A stretch of 28,333 nt of DNA from Verrucomicrobiota bacterium (lineage in GTDB: Bacteria > Verrucomicrobiota > Verrucomicrobiae > Chthoniobacterales > UBA10450): NCBI GenBank assembly GCA_005887855.1, contig VBQB01000252.1:1-28333 (forward strand), given 5' to 3'. The position numbers and the translations under genes are program-made. Below, piece after piece: positions 8,490 to 17,776 of the stretch. The notes beneath the pieces are model-generated. The model saw only the letters and a program-made list of their open reading frames with translations, did not search any database and was not told the DNA's origin. Within the stretch, counting starts at the first letter, position 1; each line of letters starts with the position of its first letter.

Positions 8490-11458
8490 GAAACTTTCAG
8501 GATGGGTCGCAAATATTTGCCTGTGAAACTATTTGGCAGATCGACAATTGTTTCCGGCGGGCCGGTGCCGACGATCTCACCGCCGCGTTCACCCCCTTCA
8601 GGTCCGAGATCAATGATCCAATCTGCGCACTTAATCATCTCAAGGTTGTGCTCGATCACAATCACCGTGTTGCCCGCGTTGCGTAGCTTCATTAACACTT
8701 GCAGCAATTTCTCGATGTCGGAGAAGTGCAATCCGGTCGTCGGCTCATCGAGAATGTAAACGGTGCGGCCAGTCGCTCTTTTCGCAAGCTCCGTCGCGAG
8801 TTTCACTCGTTGCGCTTCGCCGCCGGAAAGGGTTGTTCCAGCCTGACCGAGTCGTAGATAACCGAGGCCGACATCGAGCAACGCATTTAACTTATCCGAA
8901 ACGCTCGGCACATTGCGGAAAAAGCGGGCCGCTTCATCGACCGTTAAGTTGAGAACATCGGCAATATTCTTGCCTTTATAGGTGATCTCGAGTGTCTCGC
9001 GGTTATAGCGCTTGCCATGACATACCTCGCATTCGACGTAAACGTCCGGCAAAAAATGCATCTCGATTTTGATCAACCCACCGCCTTCGCAATTTTCACA
9101 ACGGCCACCTTTAACATTGAAACTGAAACGTCCCGCGTCGTAACCGCGCACCCGGGCTGCGGGCAATTGACTGAATAGTTCGCGGATCGGTGCGAATGCG
9201 CCGGTGTAAGTCACTGGATTGGAGCGCGGTGTCCGACCGATCGCGCTTTGATCGATCACGATCGCCTTGTCGATCTGTTCTACTCCGCGAATCGCCTGGT
9301 AACCGCCCGGTTTTTCTTTCGAATTGTAAAAATGCCGAAAAAGAACTCGCCGCAGAATGTCATCCACCAGAGTCGATTTACCGCTGCCGGAGACGCCCGT
9401 TACGCACGTTAGGCAGCCGAGAGGAAACGGAACATCGATCTTCTTAAGGTTGTTTTCGTTCGCCCCAGCCACCGTCAGCCAGCCGTCAGAGTAGTTGTCG
9501 CTTGATGGCTGATGGTTTATTGACCGCGGCTTGACGCGCTGTTTGGGAATCGCGATGCGCGCGCGCCCAGAAAGATAGTCTGCAGTCAAAGAATTTTTCG
9601 CGCGAAGAACTTCCTCGATGCTGCCCTGCGCAACAATCTCGCCGCCGCGTGGGCCAGCGCCCGGGCCAAGATCTACAATGTGATCCGCCGCACGGATCGT
9701 CTCTTCATCATGTTCAACCACGATCACGGAATTGCCGAGATCGCGTAGTCGCCGCAGCGTTCCGAGTAACCGCGCGTTGTCGCGCTGATGCAACCCGATG
9801 CTCGGCTCATCGAGCACATAAAGAACGCCCGCAAGCCCAGAGCCGATCTGGGTCGCCAGCCGGATCCGTTGCGCTTCTCCACCAGAAAGCGTGCCGCTCT
9901 CGCGATTGAGCGCGAGATAGCCGAGTCCAACCTCAACGAGAAATTGCAAGCGCGATTGAATTTCGCGCACCACCTCAATCGCAATCACTCGTTGCTGCGC
10001 GCTTAAGTCGAGATTCTCGATGTAACGCGCGGCAGCCTCGGTCGTCAGCTCACTGAATTGGTGAATGTTCAGTTCGCGCCCACGTCGATCTTTGACTGTG
10101 ACCGCAAGAATCTCCGGTTTAAGCCTCGCGCCACCGCATATCTTGCAAGGCTCACGCGTCATAAATGCGCGAATGCGATTGCGAGTAAACTCACTTTCGG
10201 TTTCCTCATAGAGACGTTGCATCTGCGGCACCAGGCCTTCGAACGGTCGCGCCGTCTTGCTGGAACGACCATTGCTGCTGAAGGTCGTCTCAATTGATTC
10301 ATCACCCGTGCCGAAGTAAAGCGCTTCCTTGAATTGCTGAGGCAATTCGGCAAAAGGCACGTCTTCATCGACACGGAAATGTTTCACGAGCGCACCCAGT
10401 AAATGACGATAGTACGTCTGCATTCGCTTCGTCCCGCGCCGCCATGGCGTTACGACGCCCTCCGCGAGCGTTTTGCCCGGATCAGAAATCATCAACTCTG
10501 GGTCGCAAACCAGTTGCGTGCCAAGCCCATGGCAGGCGGGACATGCGCCGAGATGGCTGTTAAAAGAGAAATGCCGTGGTGTGAGTTCGTCCAGAGTGAA
10601 CCCGGTCTCTGCGTTGCCGTAATCGGTCGAATAACGGAGTTCTTCCCATTTGCCCGTCGGAGTGAGGGAGGGCTGGAATCTTGGAGTGGTGGATTCTTCA
10701 TTACTCCATTTCTCCATCACTCCATCGCCGGGTCGTTGTCGCAAGACGGCGACACGGTTCCCGCCCCATTTGAGCGCAGTTTCAATTGAATCCGTCAGGC
10801 GAACGCGGATTCCATCGCGCACGACCAGACGATCGACTACCGCCTCAATCGTGTGTCGCTCGTTTTTTTTGAGCCGGAGCGGGTCCGAGCGATCGAGCTC
10901 GATGATCTGTCCGTCAATTCGAACGCGGATAAATCCTTCGCGCTTCACTTTTTCGATGACATCCCGGAATTCGCCGGCTTGGTTTTCAATTAGCGGTGCA
11001 AGCACAATGATTTTCGTCTCCGACTCGTAGGCGAGGATTTGATCGACAATTTGTTGCGGTGTTTGCCGGTAAAGCGGCTGCCCCGTTAGCGGATCGTGCG
11101 GCTGGCCCACTGCTGAAAAGAGGACGCGCAAATAATCGTAAACTTCTGTCGTGGTCGCGATGGTCGATCTTGGATTCGCCCCGGCGCTGCGTTGCTCGAT
11201 CGCGATCGCCGGCGAAAGGCCTTCGATGAAATCGACATCCGGCTTTTCCATCTGATCGAGAAATTGCCGGGCATAAGCCGAGAGACTTTCGACGTAACGG
11301 CGTTGCCCTTCTGCGTAAAGCGTATCAAAAGCGAGGGACGATTTTCCCGAGCCGCTCAAACCGGTAATGACGACCAGTTTCTCCCGTGGAATTTCCACGT
11401 GGAGATTCTTTAGGTTATGCTGGCGTGCACCGCTGATCTTGATAACTTGCGCAGGCAT
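8486..11458 (-). CDS. uvrA: Excinuclease ABC subunit A
   Basis: Damage-recognition ATPase of nucleotide excision repair, loading UvrB onto lesions. The 990 residues hold two ABC modules: Walker [10 protein letters not shown] at 33-41 and a second GVSGSGKST near 685-693, two LSGGEAQR signatures each followed by a LDEP Walker B, and the zinc-finger segment CENCEGGG...CEVCHGKR in the second half. The UvrB-binding region (about 130-245) is present, favouring a true UvrA over UvrA2. Two oddities: the CxxC usually found in the PHCPxCG segment reads PHDPLTG, and the first CxxC of the N-terminal zinc module is missing, only CPAC remaining. The protein is also about 40-50 residues longer than usual, mostly through an insertion at about residues 241-272. 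ATG 11458 lies 11 nt from the divergent GT2 remnant. Confidence 0.95.
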   Translation of the reverse strand: MPAQVIKISGARQHNLKNLHVEIPREKLVVITGLSGSGKSSLAFDTLYAEGQRRYVESLSAYARQFLDQMEKPDVDFIEGLSPAIAIEQRSAGANPRSTIATTTEVYDYLRVLFSAVGQPHDPLTGQPLYRQTPQQIVDQILAYESETKIIVLAPLIENQAGEFRDVIEKVKREGFIRVRIDGQIIELDRSDPLRLKKNERHTIEAVVDRLVVRDGIRVRLTDSIETALKWGGNRVAVLRQRPGDGVMEKWSNEESTTPRFQPSLTPTGKWEELRYSTDYGNAETGFTLDELTPRHFSFNSHLGACPACHGLGTQLVCDPELMISDPGKTLAEGVVTPWRRGTKRMQTYYRHLLGALVKHFRVDEDVPFAELPQQFKEALYFGTGDESIETTFSSNGRSSKTARPFEGLVPQMQRLYEETESEFTRNRIRAFMTREPCKICGGARLKPEILAVTVKDRRGRELNIHQFSELTTEAAARYIENLDLSAQQRVIAIEVVREIQSRLQFLVEVGLGYLALNRESGTLSGGEAQRIRLATQIGSGLAGVLYVLDEPSIGLHQRDNARLLGTLRRLRDLGNSVIVVEHDEETIRAADHIVDLGPGAGPRGGEIVAQGSIEEVLRAKNSLTADYLSGRARIAIPKQRVKPRSINHQPSSDNYSDGWLTVAGANENNLKKIDVPFPLGCLTCVTGVSGSGKSTLVDDILRRVLFRHFYNSKEKPGGYQAIRGVEQIDKAIVIDQSAIGRTPRSNPVTYTGAFAPIRELFSQLPAARVRGYDAGRFSFNVKGGRCENCEGGGLIKIEMHFLPDVYVECEVCHGKRYNRETLEITYKGKNIADVLNLTVDEAARFFRNVPSVSDKLNALLDVGLGYLRLGQAGTTLSGGEAQRVKLATELAKRATGRTVYILDEPTTGLHFSDIEKLLQVLMKLRNAGNTVIVIEHNLEMIKCADWIIDLGPEGGERGGEIVGTGPPETIVDLPNSFTGKYLRPILKVS
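10659..10723. repeat. Imperfect palindromic element inserted in-frame in uvrA
   Basis: The arm GGAGTGAGGGAG (10659-10670) pairs 11 of 12 with CTCCATCACTCC (10712-10723), and an inner TGGAGT (10682-10687) pairs perfectly with ACTCCA (10703-10708). It encodes a low-complexity stretch of UvrA (about residues 246-267) with no counterpart in typical UvrA proteins, lying just before the N-terminal zinc module. The GGAGTGA/TCACTCC units repeat, as in dispersed palindromic elements. Mobility is inferred, not shown. Confidence 0.5.
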
Positions 11459-11469
11459 TCTGACGAGGA

Positions 11470-12009
11470 ATGTCGAACCTTTTAGTTAAGCACAGCCGCT
11501 CTCGTTCTCCAGCGAAATTGCGCTGTCAGAACAAGGTCGAATACTTTACCACGGTGAAGTTCCGCCTGTGTCGAAAAGATGATAATGAGAAGGGTACGAT
11601 GGAAGAGATTGCGGTGGACGATTGCTCGAAGGACAGAACAGAAGCTGTGCTCGGGAGGGTCTTCCCAATCGTCGACCGGATCATTTGTCATCGGGTTAAT
11701 CGCGGTAAGGGAGCAGCGCTGCGCAGTGTCTTCGCGGTCGCGACTGGCGACATTATTTTAATACAGGACGTGGACCTCGAATACAGTCCCCAAGATTATC
11801 CCGTGCTTTTGGAGCCACTCAGGCCAGGCAAAGCGGACGCGGTTTTTGGATCCCGGTTCATGGGGGGGCGACCACACCGCGTTCTTTTCCTCTGGCACAT
11901 GGTCGCCAACAGATTTTTGATTCTGCGGTGTGAAGCTTTGCGATGGATTCGGCAGAGACGCGATTTACAGCCGAGATTCGGATCGAGGGCGATATGGGCG
12001 CCGTGCTAA
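11470..12009 (+). pseudogene. Decayed family 2 glycosyltransferase (dolichyl-phosphate-mannose-synthase type)
   Basis: The centre of a GT2 catalytic domain is clear between about 11600 and 11935: EEIAVDDCSKDRTEAV (donor-binding acids), VNRGKGAALRSVFAVATGD, the metal-binding DVDLEY, and AVFGSRFMGG followed by HRVLFLWHMVANRFL. The first strand of the fold (VVIPxYNE) is missing, replaced by unrelated basic sequence. The C-terminal part (normally a YKxFRRE segment and a following FGFEPEIT segment) is absent, replaced by about 30 unrelated residues. The frame then runs into the next gene. Because uvrA starts divergently only 11 nt away, the first 100 nt or so probably serve as the uvrA promoter region rather than coding sequence. 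I read it as a broken gene; a shortened active enzyme seems unlikely. Confidence 0.7.
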
Positions 12010-13487
12010 ACAAGTGCGAATCGGATAGGGGGAGCTGGGGACCGGCCGCTCTTGAACAAAGGCGCCACCGCACGCGGAGCCATTTGGCGAAGATTGCTTC
12101 CCGCCGCGAGGGCTGGATTCAGCGCAACAAATATTATTACCAACTGCTGAACCAACTCCTTCGGTTCTTGGTCGAGCCTCAAAAAAAAGTTTTATCGGTA
12201 CGCTGTGGCACCGGAACGCTATTGGCCGCCGTTGCGCCACTCGAAGGCAAGGGAACGGATATTTGCGCCGAGATAGTCGATATCGCCCGGCAACAAAATC
12301 CGGCCTTCAATTTCGCAGTCGTTTTCCCCGACACGGATGAGTTCCAGCAGGCTTTCAACCGAGACGAGAAATTCGATTACATTCTCTTCAACGATATCGG
12401 CGACACCGTGGATGTACTTCAGGTATTCCAGAATTTAAGGCCGCTTTGCTGGCGGCACACTCGCGTGTTAATAACAACCTACAACCATCTTTGGGAACCA
12501 CTCGTCACCTTTGCCGAAAGGATCGGGATGAAGGTCCCTCGCACGGAACAGAACTGGCTTTCCGTCGCTGACATCCGAAACCTAATGAAACTTGCCGGTT
12601 TCGAGGCTCTCGAAACGCACCGGATTGTGTTGCTGCCGAAACATGTGCCGCTCTTGTCGTCGTTCTTAAATCGATTTTGCGCTCGCCTGCCATTTTTTAA
12701 CAAGCTTTGCATGACACAGGTGATTGTCGGCAGGATGCTCCCTCAGCGAATCCCCAAGCGTGAGTTGTCGGTCTCAGTGATTATTCCCTGCAAGGATGAA
12801 AAAGGAAATGTAGAAGATGCCGTTCGTCGCATCCCGCGACTGGCTGGCCAAACAGAAATAATATTCTGCGACGATCACTCGACCGACGGCACTCTCGAAG
12901 AGGTGATGCGGGTGCGTTCGCTTTACTCGGAACAGCATATCCGACTTGAGTACGGACCGGGAATTTGCAAATCCAAAAATGTCTGGACCGGGTTCAACGC
13001 AGCAACAGGCGATATTTTGATGATCCTTGATGCTGATCTGACCACGATGCCTGAGGAATTAGGTTATTTTTTGGACGTTATTGCTTCGGGGCAGGCGGAA
13101 TTTGTGAATGGATCGCGCCTGATCTACCCGGTGCCGAAAGGTGCGATGAATGCAGCAAATATGCTAGGTAACAAGGTTTTCAGCGTCGCTTTTACCTATC
13201 TTCTCGGGCAGAGGGTCAAGGACACTCTCTGTGGAACGAAGGTCCTATGGAGGAGCGACTGGGAGCGAATCAAGCCGATGTTGGGAAGTTGGGGAACCGA
13301 AGACCGCTGGGGAGACTATGAACTATTATTTGGCGCCGCGAAGTTAAACCTCAAGATTCTGGATCTGCCGGTGCATTACCAGGAACGTATCTACGGCTCC
13401 ACCAAGATGACAAAAGTCTTCCGCCATGGACTTATCATGTTGAAAATGTGCTGGCATGGATTCTTGAAACTAAAACTCGGGTACTGA
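11994..13487 (+). CDS. Fusion protein: class I SAM methyltransferase plus GT2 glycosyltransferase
   Basis: 497 residues from ATG 11994, which has GAGGG 5 nt upstream; an in-frame ATG at 11943 would overlap the GT2 remnant and is less likely. Residues about 40-250 resemble a SAM-methyltransferase: RNKYYYQLLNQLLRFLV leads into motif I, here VLSVRCGTGTLLAAV (67-80), then FDYILFNDIGDTVDVLQVFQNLRPL as the acceptor-side strand. Residues about 259-480 are a GT2 domain of the polyprenyl-phosphate-sugar-synthase type: SVSVIIPCKDEKGNVEDA, DDHSTDGT (293-300), metal-binding DAD (346-348), and TLCGTKVLWRSDW. No membrane segments are evident. Motif I lacks its usual acidic strand residue (SVRCG rather than LEIGCG), so methyl transfer is uncertain. 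It heads a train of methyltransferase genes. Confidence 0.8.
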   Translation: MGAVLNKCESDRGSWGPAALEQRRHRTRSHLAKIASRREGWIQRNKYYYQLLNQLLRFLVEPQKKVLSVRCGTGTLLAAVAPLEGKGTDICAEIVDIARQQNPAFNFAVVFPDTDEFQQAFNRDEKFDYILFNDIGDTVDVLQVFQNLRPLCWRHTRVLITTYNHLWEPLVTFAERIGMKVPRTEQNWLSVADIRNLMKLAGFEALETHRIVLLPKHVPLLSSFLNRFCARLPFFNKLCMTQVIVGRMLPQRIPKRELSVSVIIPCKDEKGNVEDAVRRIPRLAGQTEIIFCDDHSTDGTLEEVMRVRSLYSEQHIRLEYGPGICKSKNVWTGFNAATGDILMILDADLTTMPEELGYFLDVIASGQAEFVNGSRLIYPVPKGAMNAANMLGNKVFSVAFTYLLGQRVKDTLCGTKVLWRSDWERIKPMLGSWGTEDRWGDYELLFGAAKLNLKILDLPVHYQERIYGSTKMTKVFRHGLIMLKMCWHGFLKLKLGY

Positions 13488-13575
13488 GTTGACGCCGGCC
13501 TTTAAGCTTTCATCAGACCGCCAGCGCACAGCCCAACTAATAACCACGAAGTTAGCGCGACCCGCAAAATTTTCG

Positions 13576-14298
13576 ATGCAAGACCGCGTTATTAAAGAGA
13601 TTCGACACGGACAGTTCCTGGCGAAGCATGGCGCTGGGGAGATTTGGAATTGGGAGAGTCCAGCCGGCAAACTGCGCTGGGCTCGGCGCGTAAAAATGCT
13701 GAGTAGTCATTTGAAACCAGGGATGACAATTCTCGAACTCGGATGCGGCACTGGCTACTTTACTGGCGAACTGGCGCGTTCGGGAGCGGACGTTATCGCG
13801 ATTGATGTCTCACCCGAGCTTCTGGAAATCGCGAGGGCGAATTGTTCTGCGCCAAACGTTCGTTACGAAATCCAGAATGCCTACGCGTTGAGCTATTCTG
13901 ACGCAATGTTTGATTCAGCTGTGGGCAGTTCGATTCTACATCACCTCGAAATCGAAGAGGCCTTGCGCGGGATTTATCGCGTGTTGAAACCCGGCGGCAC
14001 CATCTATTTCACTGAGCCAAACATGCTGAATCCGCAGATCGCGCTACAAAAGAATGTCCCCTGGATCAAACGAAAACTCGGCGACTCACCGAATGAAACC
14101 GCATTCTTTCGGTGGCCGCTCCGGCGGCTGCTGGAACAAACAGGCTATCGTGACGTTCAGATCGATCCGTTTGATTTCCTGCACCCGAAAACGCCGGTAC
14201 CTCTGATCGATCGGTCGAACGCCCTTGGCCGTTTTCTCGAGAACCTCCCAATCATCTCGGAGTTTGCCGGCTCGCTTTATATCCGTGGAGTCAAATGA
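13576..14298 (+). CDS. Class I SAM-dependent methyltransferase
   Basis: 240 residues from ATG 13576. SAM motif I is ILELGCGTG (52-60), the ribose-binding acid follows in VIAIDVSPE (73-81), and the later motifs are FDSAVGSSILHHL (112-123) and YRVLKPGGTIYFTEPN (134-149). The N-terminal HGQFLAKHGAGEIWNWESPAGKLRW looks like the conserved entry of UbiE/Coq5-like glycan or lipid methyltransferases. The frame is open back to a TTG at 13489, 1 nt past the upstream stop; those 29 extra residues look non-conserved, so ATG 13576 is preferred although it has no clear ribosome site. The last codons overlap the next gene as ATGA. Substrate unknown; the neighbourhood suggests a glycan or lipid-linked sugar. 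Confidence 0.85.
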   Translation: MQDRVIKEIRHGQFLAKHGAGEIWNWESPAGKLRWARRVKMLSSHLKPGMTILELGCGTGYFTGELARSGADVIAIDVSPELLEIARANCSAPNVRYEIQNAYALSYSDAMFDSAVGSSILHHLEIEEALRGIYRVLKPGGTIYFTEPNMLNPQIALQKNVPWIKRKLGDSPNETAFFRWPLRRLLEQTGYRDVQIDPFDFLHPKTPVPLIDRSNALGRFLENLPIISEFAGSLYIRGVK

Positions 14299-15077
14299 GC
14301 AGCGCGACCGCTTGGACGAGCGAAGGGGCGAAAGACCGTGCGGCAACTTTGCGCAACCGCGCTCGTCTCAGCGCCAATCGAAATCTCCTTCTCTGGTATC
14401 GCGAACTTTACCGTGATCAGTTCAAGGACTTTCCCGATCCCGCAACTCTCTCGATTCTGGAGATAGGAAGCGGCACGTCACCACTGAAACAATTTCACTC
14501 AAACATCGTCACGAGTGACATCCTCGATCTTGACTATCTCGATCTTGTGTTTGACTGCCACGAGATCGACAAATTGGACTCAATAAAAAACAACAGCCTC
14601 GATGTGATTACACTCACGAATGTGTTGCATCACCTGAAAAGCCCAATTGCGTTTCTTAACCGCGCAGCCACCAAGTTGAAACCCGGCGGCAAAGTGATCG
14701 CGACGGAGCCGTTTTTTTCCGTGCTCTCGAGTTTAATCTTTAAATACCTGCATCACGAACCGGTCGATTTCGGGATTTCCGAGCCGGAGCTGGGCGAGGT
14801 ACAGGGGCCGCTGGCATCGGCCAACATCGCATTGCCTTGGCTAATTTTTTGCCGGCGGCGCGATTGGCTCCAGCACTTGAATGAGAACTTCGATATTGCG
14901 AACCTCTCCGTCCGGCCTTTCACCGCGCTATCTTACATGATCACTGGGGGGATATCGCATAAGCTACCGATTCCTGGTTTTCTTTACCGCGGCATGTTTC
15001 CCATCGATCTCGCTCTGAGCCGATATTTCCCGCGGCTATGCGCGGCTTTTTTAACGATAACTCTAACGCGTCGCTAA
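14295..15077 (+). CDS. Class I SAM-dependent methyltransferase
   Basis: 260 residues, starting in an ATGA overlap with the preceding methyltransferase. Motif I is LSILEIGSGTSPL (52-64), followed by VTSDILDLDYLDLVFD, then LDVITLTNVLHHL and AATKLKPGGKVIATEPF, which is the standard methyltransferase order. The C-terminal third (LPWLIFCRRRDWLQHL and the SYMITGGISHKLPIPGF stretch) is hydrophobic but not clearly transmembrane and could form the acceptor lid. It is not a close copy of the preceding methyltransferase, so they probably act on different positions or substrates. Its stop overlaps the FkbM start (TAATG). Substrate unknown. Confidence 0.85.
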   Translation: MSSATAWTSEGAKDRAATLRNRARLSANRNLLLWYRELYRDQFKDFPDPATLSILEIGSGTSPLKQFHSNIVTSDILDLDYLDLVFDCHEIDKLDSIKNNSLDVITLTNVLHHLKSPIAFLNRAATKLKPGGKVIATEPFFSVLSSLIFKYLHHEPVDFGISEPELGEVQGPLASANIALPWLIFCRRRDWLQHLNENFDIANLSVRPFTALSYMITGGISHKLPIPGFLYRGMFPIDLALSRYFPRLCAAFLTITLTRR

Positions 15078-15847
15078 TGTCGGCGGCTTCAGTTCTTCGT
15101 CGTGCTGGAAACCAGCTGTACGAACATGCCTTTCCAATCTACCGGCCGCTTTATGCCGCTTACAAGGCTTATGCGGACCGCGCGGAGCGAGAGCTACTTA
15201 GGCAGGTCCTGTTTCCGGGCTCCATCGTGGTAGATGCCGGGGCCAACATTGGAATTTACTCCGAATTTCTCTCCCTCTGTGTCGGTCCAAACGGCGTCGT
15301 CCATTCATTTGAACCTTCGCCCGAGAATTTTAGACGATTGCGTTCTGCCACGCGTAAGCTCGCAAATGTGCGGTTGTCCCAAGCTGCAGTGGGAGAGCGG
15401 AGTGGTAAGTCCGAACTCTATCTCTCGGATAATCTAAACGTCGATCATCGAGCGTACGCGGCGGAAGGAGACTCGCGCCGTGCCGTTCCAATCGAAATGG
15501 TAGCGCTCGAGGATTACTTCAAACCCGGCGAACGTGTGGATTTGATCAAAATGGATATCCAAGGGTTTGAGCTTCATGCCCTGCGCGGGGCAAAACGCGT
15601 GATCCAAGAAAATCCGGAGATCAAGCTATTGCTTGAGTTCTGGCCCTATGGCTTGAAGCAAGCCGGCGCGCGGTGGGAGGAGGTGGTAGAGACACTTCTA
15701 AACTTTGGTATGGACCTCATGCTCGTGAACAAGAAAATCTTGACGCCCTTCGATGTGGCCCATGTGCACATCGAAGTCTCTTGGTACGTTAATGTTTTCG
15801 CAGGCCGTAACCTTGAAGCGCGTAGTCTCGTCCTAACTGGTCGCTAA
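15077..15847 (+). CDS. FkbM family methyltransferase
   Basis: 256 residues from ATG 15077, which overlaps the preceding stop as TAATG; an in-frame ATG at 15038 would overlap by 40 nt and is less likely. FkbM hallmarks are present: motif I VVDAGANIGIYSEFL (51-65), VHSFEPSPENFRRL (75-88), a VRLSQAAVGERSG segment, and DLIKMDIQGFELHALRGA, the family's most recognisable motif. FkbM enzymes O-methylate sugars or polyketides; in bacterial surface clusters the target is usually a glycan hydroxyl. This is the last gene of the plus-strand train. Only 35 nt separate its stop from the convergent GT39-like gene, and no strong terminator hairpin is visible there. Confidence 0.88.
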   Translation: MSAASVLRRAGNQLYEHAFPIYRPLYAAYKAYADRAERELLRQVLFPGSIVVDAGANIGIYSEFLSLCVGPNGVVHSFEPSPENFRRLRSATRKLANVRLSQAAVGERSGKSELYLSDNLNVDHRAYAAEGDSRRAVPIEMVALEDYFKPGERVDLIKMDIQGFELHALRGAKRVIQENPEIKLLLEFWPYGLKQAGARWEEVVETLLNFGMDLMLVNKKILTPFDVAHVHIEVSWYVNVFAGRNLEARSLVLTGR

Positions 15848-15882
15848 TCGATGGTTTTTTTGGGCTCTGGCGATGATCCCAC

Positions 15883-17538
15883 TTATATCTCAGTTTTAGC
15901 CCGGAAAACTAAGATAGTGGGAAAAGGATAGGTCATATCTGAAGGGAAACGCGCAAGCCGAAACTCTTGTCCAAAAATCTTTGCGCGAACACTATAGTTT
16001 TTTTCATATTTAAATTGTCCTTGCGCCTCGACTCCCTTGATAGTTGCGTTCAGCTGCGCCGGATCAATCTGGCCTGTGAATCCTGCCAGAAGGAAGTCAG
16101 CTTTTTGCCCGGCATCCTGTAGTCGAATTACTACTTTGTCGCTTTTCAACGGCTCTACCGTCGGCATCACGGTGTGAAAATATCCGCCGAGGCGTAGAAC
16201 GCCAATAGTCACCGGCGAGTTACCGATCAATTTCCCAAGGTCCTCGCGAACTACTGAACGCGAATCCCTTTGTTGCATCGCCCGAACATATGCTTCGTCA
16301 AAGGCTATGGATGGTAAAGTGAGTAAAAGCGGTGAAGTTATTAGAACAATCACAGCCGCTCGATGTTTCTTCAATGACAACCACAAATCCCTGAAGGCGA
16401 ATCCAACGAGGATACAGAACCCCGGAAATAGAATCATTGTTGCACGAGCGAAATACGGCCCGAGATAGCCTTTGGCCATAAAGTAAAGGTAGAGCCCGGA
16501 GAAGATCAGTATCGGAAGGCTGCGCTGATAGAGGCTGCGCCTGAAGCTCAGATATAGAATTGCGCAGTAAGGCACTAGCCATAGAAAAGGATACATCGCG
16601 AACGGAATCAAGTATGAGATATACTTCCAGACCACGGATAAATTGACCAGCTGGCTTCCGTTGAACTCGTGTAACGACGCGTACTTTAGGGTTTGCCCTG
16701 TGATTGCTTTTGTAACGCTCAGCGGACTCAACAACAGCATCGGATGGCCCAAGAACAACCCAATTACAAACCCCAAAGCAATTAACCAAACTGGGCCTGC
16801 AACGAAGCTCTTAGCACGCTCCCAGAGTCGGATCTTCCAATTCGGCAAATCATCACCGCGATCAAATAGCAAGTATAGACAGGGAATGACGACAATGATC
16901 CCCGCAGGATAACGAGTCGCGCCTGCTAATCCCGATAATAGGCCAACTAGGACGAGCATCCACGACCTTCGAGCGTTTCGGAGCTTTAAAGACAGCCAAA
17001 TCACCAGGGCGCACAGTAAATTGCTCAAGACGTGCGTCCTCATAAAATGGGCGTAAATGACCTGCATAGGCAGAACGGTGTAAACGAAACACCCGAGAAG
17101 GGCGGGATAGAAGTTGCGCGTTGCTTCTCTGATGGCGAGAAAAACGATGACAATGGTGCAGAGGTCGACCAGAACTGACATCCATCGACAGACATACAAA
17201 AGACGGGCATGGTCTTCCATTTCCAGCTTTGTCGAGGCCGTCGAGACAAGCCCGGCGGCGCTCATGAGCTTGAGCGCCGCTTTGGGGACTGCCCATAGGT
17301 AATAATTAAACGTACCTTCAAAATAAGCTGAGGGAGCCTTAATTTTTCCGCGTAGTAGATCGATTTCCAGCACGCCTCTCAGGCTGACGAATTCGTCAGG
17401 CTGAAAGTTTCGGTAGTGGCCGTAGCCGCTCTCAAGCCCCCACGTCAATCCGGCGCTGCGCAAATATCCTCCTAAAAGCAGAACCGAGCCGAACAAAATA
17501 TACCGAGCGATCTTTCGTCGGATTATGTGCGGCATCAT
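15883..17538 (-). CDS. GT39-like integral membrane glycosyltransferase
   Basis: 551 residues starting at a double ATG (17538). Roughly ten to twelve hydrophobic segments run from about residue 11 to 415, followed by a soluble C-terminal domain of about 130 residues. The first periplasmic loop carries PDE (47-49), the acidic pair expected to be the catalytic site of protein-mannosyltransferase/ArnT-type (GT-C fold) enzymes. Such enzymes transfer a sugar from a polyprenyl-phosphate carrier to lipid or protein on the periplasmic side. The donor could come from the GT2 encoded upstream at 17952-19157. It is separated from that gene by a 413-nt stretch holding a methyltransferase remnant. The acceptor cannot be told from sequence. 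Confidence 0.8.
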   Translation of the reverse strand: MMPHIIRRKIARYILFGSVLLLGGYLRSAGLTWGLESGYGHYRNFQPDEFVSLRGVLEIDLLRGKIKAPSAYFEGTFNYYLWAVPKAALKLMSAAGLVSTASTKLEMEDHARLLYVCRWMSVLVDLCTIVIVFLAIREATRNFYPALLGCFVYTVLPMQVIYAHFMRTHVLSNLLCALVIWLSLKLRNARRSWMLVLVGLLSGLAGATRYPAGIIVVIPCLYLLFDRGDDLPNWKIRLWERAKSFVAGPVWLIALGFVIGLFLGHPMLLLSPLSVTKAITGQTLKYASLHEFNGSQLVNLSVVWKYISYLIPFAMYPFLWLVPYCAILYLSFRRSLYQRSLPILIFSGLYLYFMAKGYLGPYFARATMILFPGFCILVGFAFRDLWLSLKKHRAAVIVLITSPLLLTLPSIAFDEAYVRAMQQRDSRSVVREDLGKLIGNSPVTIGVLRLGGYFHTVMPTVEPLKSDKVVIRLQDAGQKADFLLAGFTGQIDPAQLNATIKGVEAQGQFKYEKNYSVRAKIFGQEFRLARFPSDMTYPFPTILVFRAKTEI

Positions 17539-17750
17539 TAGCAGACGACGTCAGGCGACTGCGTCGAATAACTCCTTATAGCGACAACGCGGAAGCTTTG
17601 TCATTTGTTTCAGAATCGCAAGCCGAGCGCCCCAAGCCGTCACACCAACCGACTCTTCCTCTGTTCATGGCTCCCAACATAATAAGAAATTCCAACTTCA
17701 GGATTCGAAATTCTGCCTGCACCTCATTGTTCCTATTCCAGGTTCTTACC

Positions 17751-17776
17751 GTAACCGCGCGTTGCCAAGCGGTTAC
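17751..17776. repeat. Perfect 8-bp inverted repeat
   Basis: GTAACCGC (17751-17758) and GCGGTTAC (17769-17776) are separated by 10 nt. The repeat lies just past the remnant gene on the minus strand and overlaps its stop. No T-run follows on either strand, so a rho-independent terminator is not well supported; an operator or chance hairpin is possible. The remainder of the gap, 17539-17750, shows nothing I can recognise beyond a direct GAAATTC repeat near 17686-17713. Confidence 0.35.

Noticed and set aside
9480..9530. Second low-complexity insertion in uvrA ([14 protein letters not shown])
   Set aside because: Short, at a linker known to vary in length between UvrA proteins, with only a weak ATCAGCCATCA repeat; not enough to call an element.
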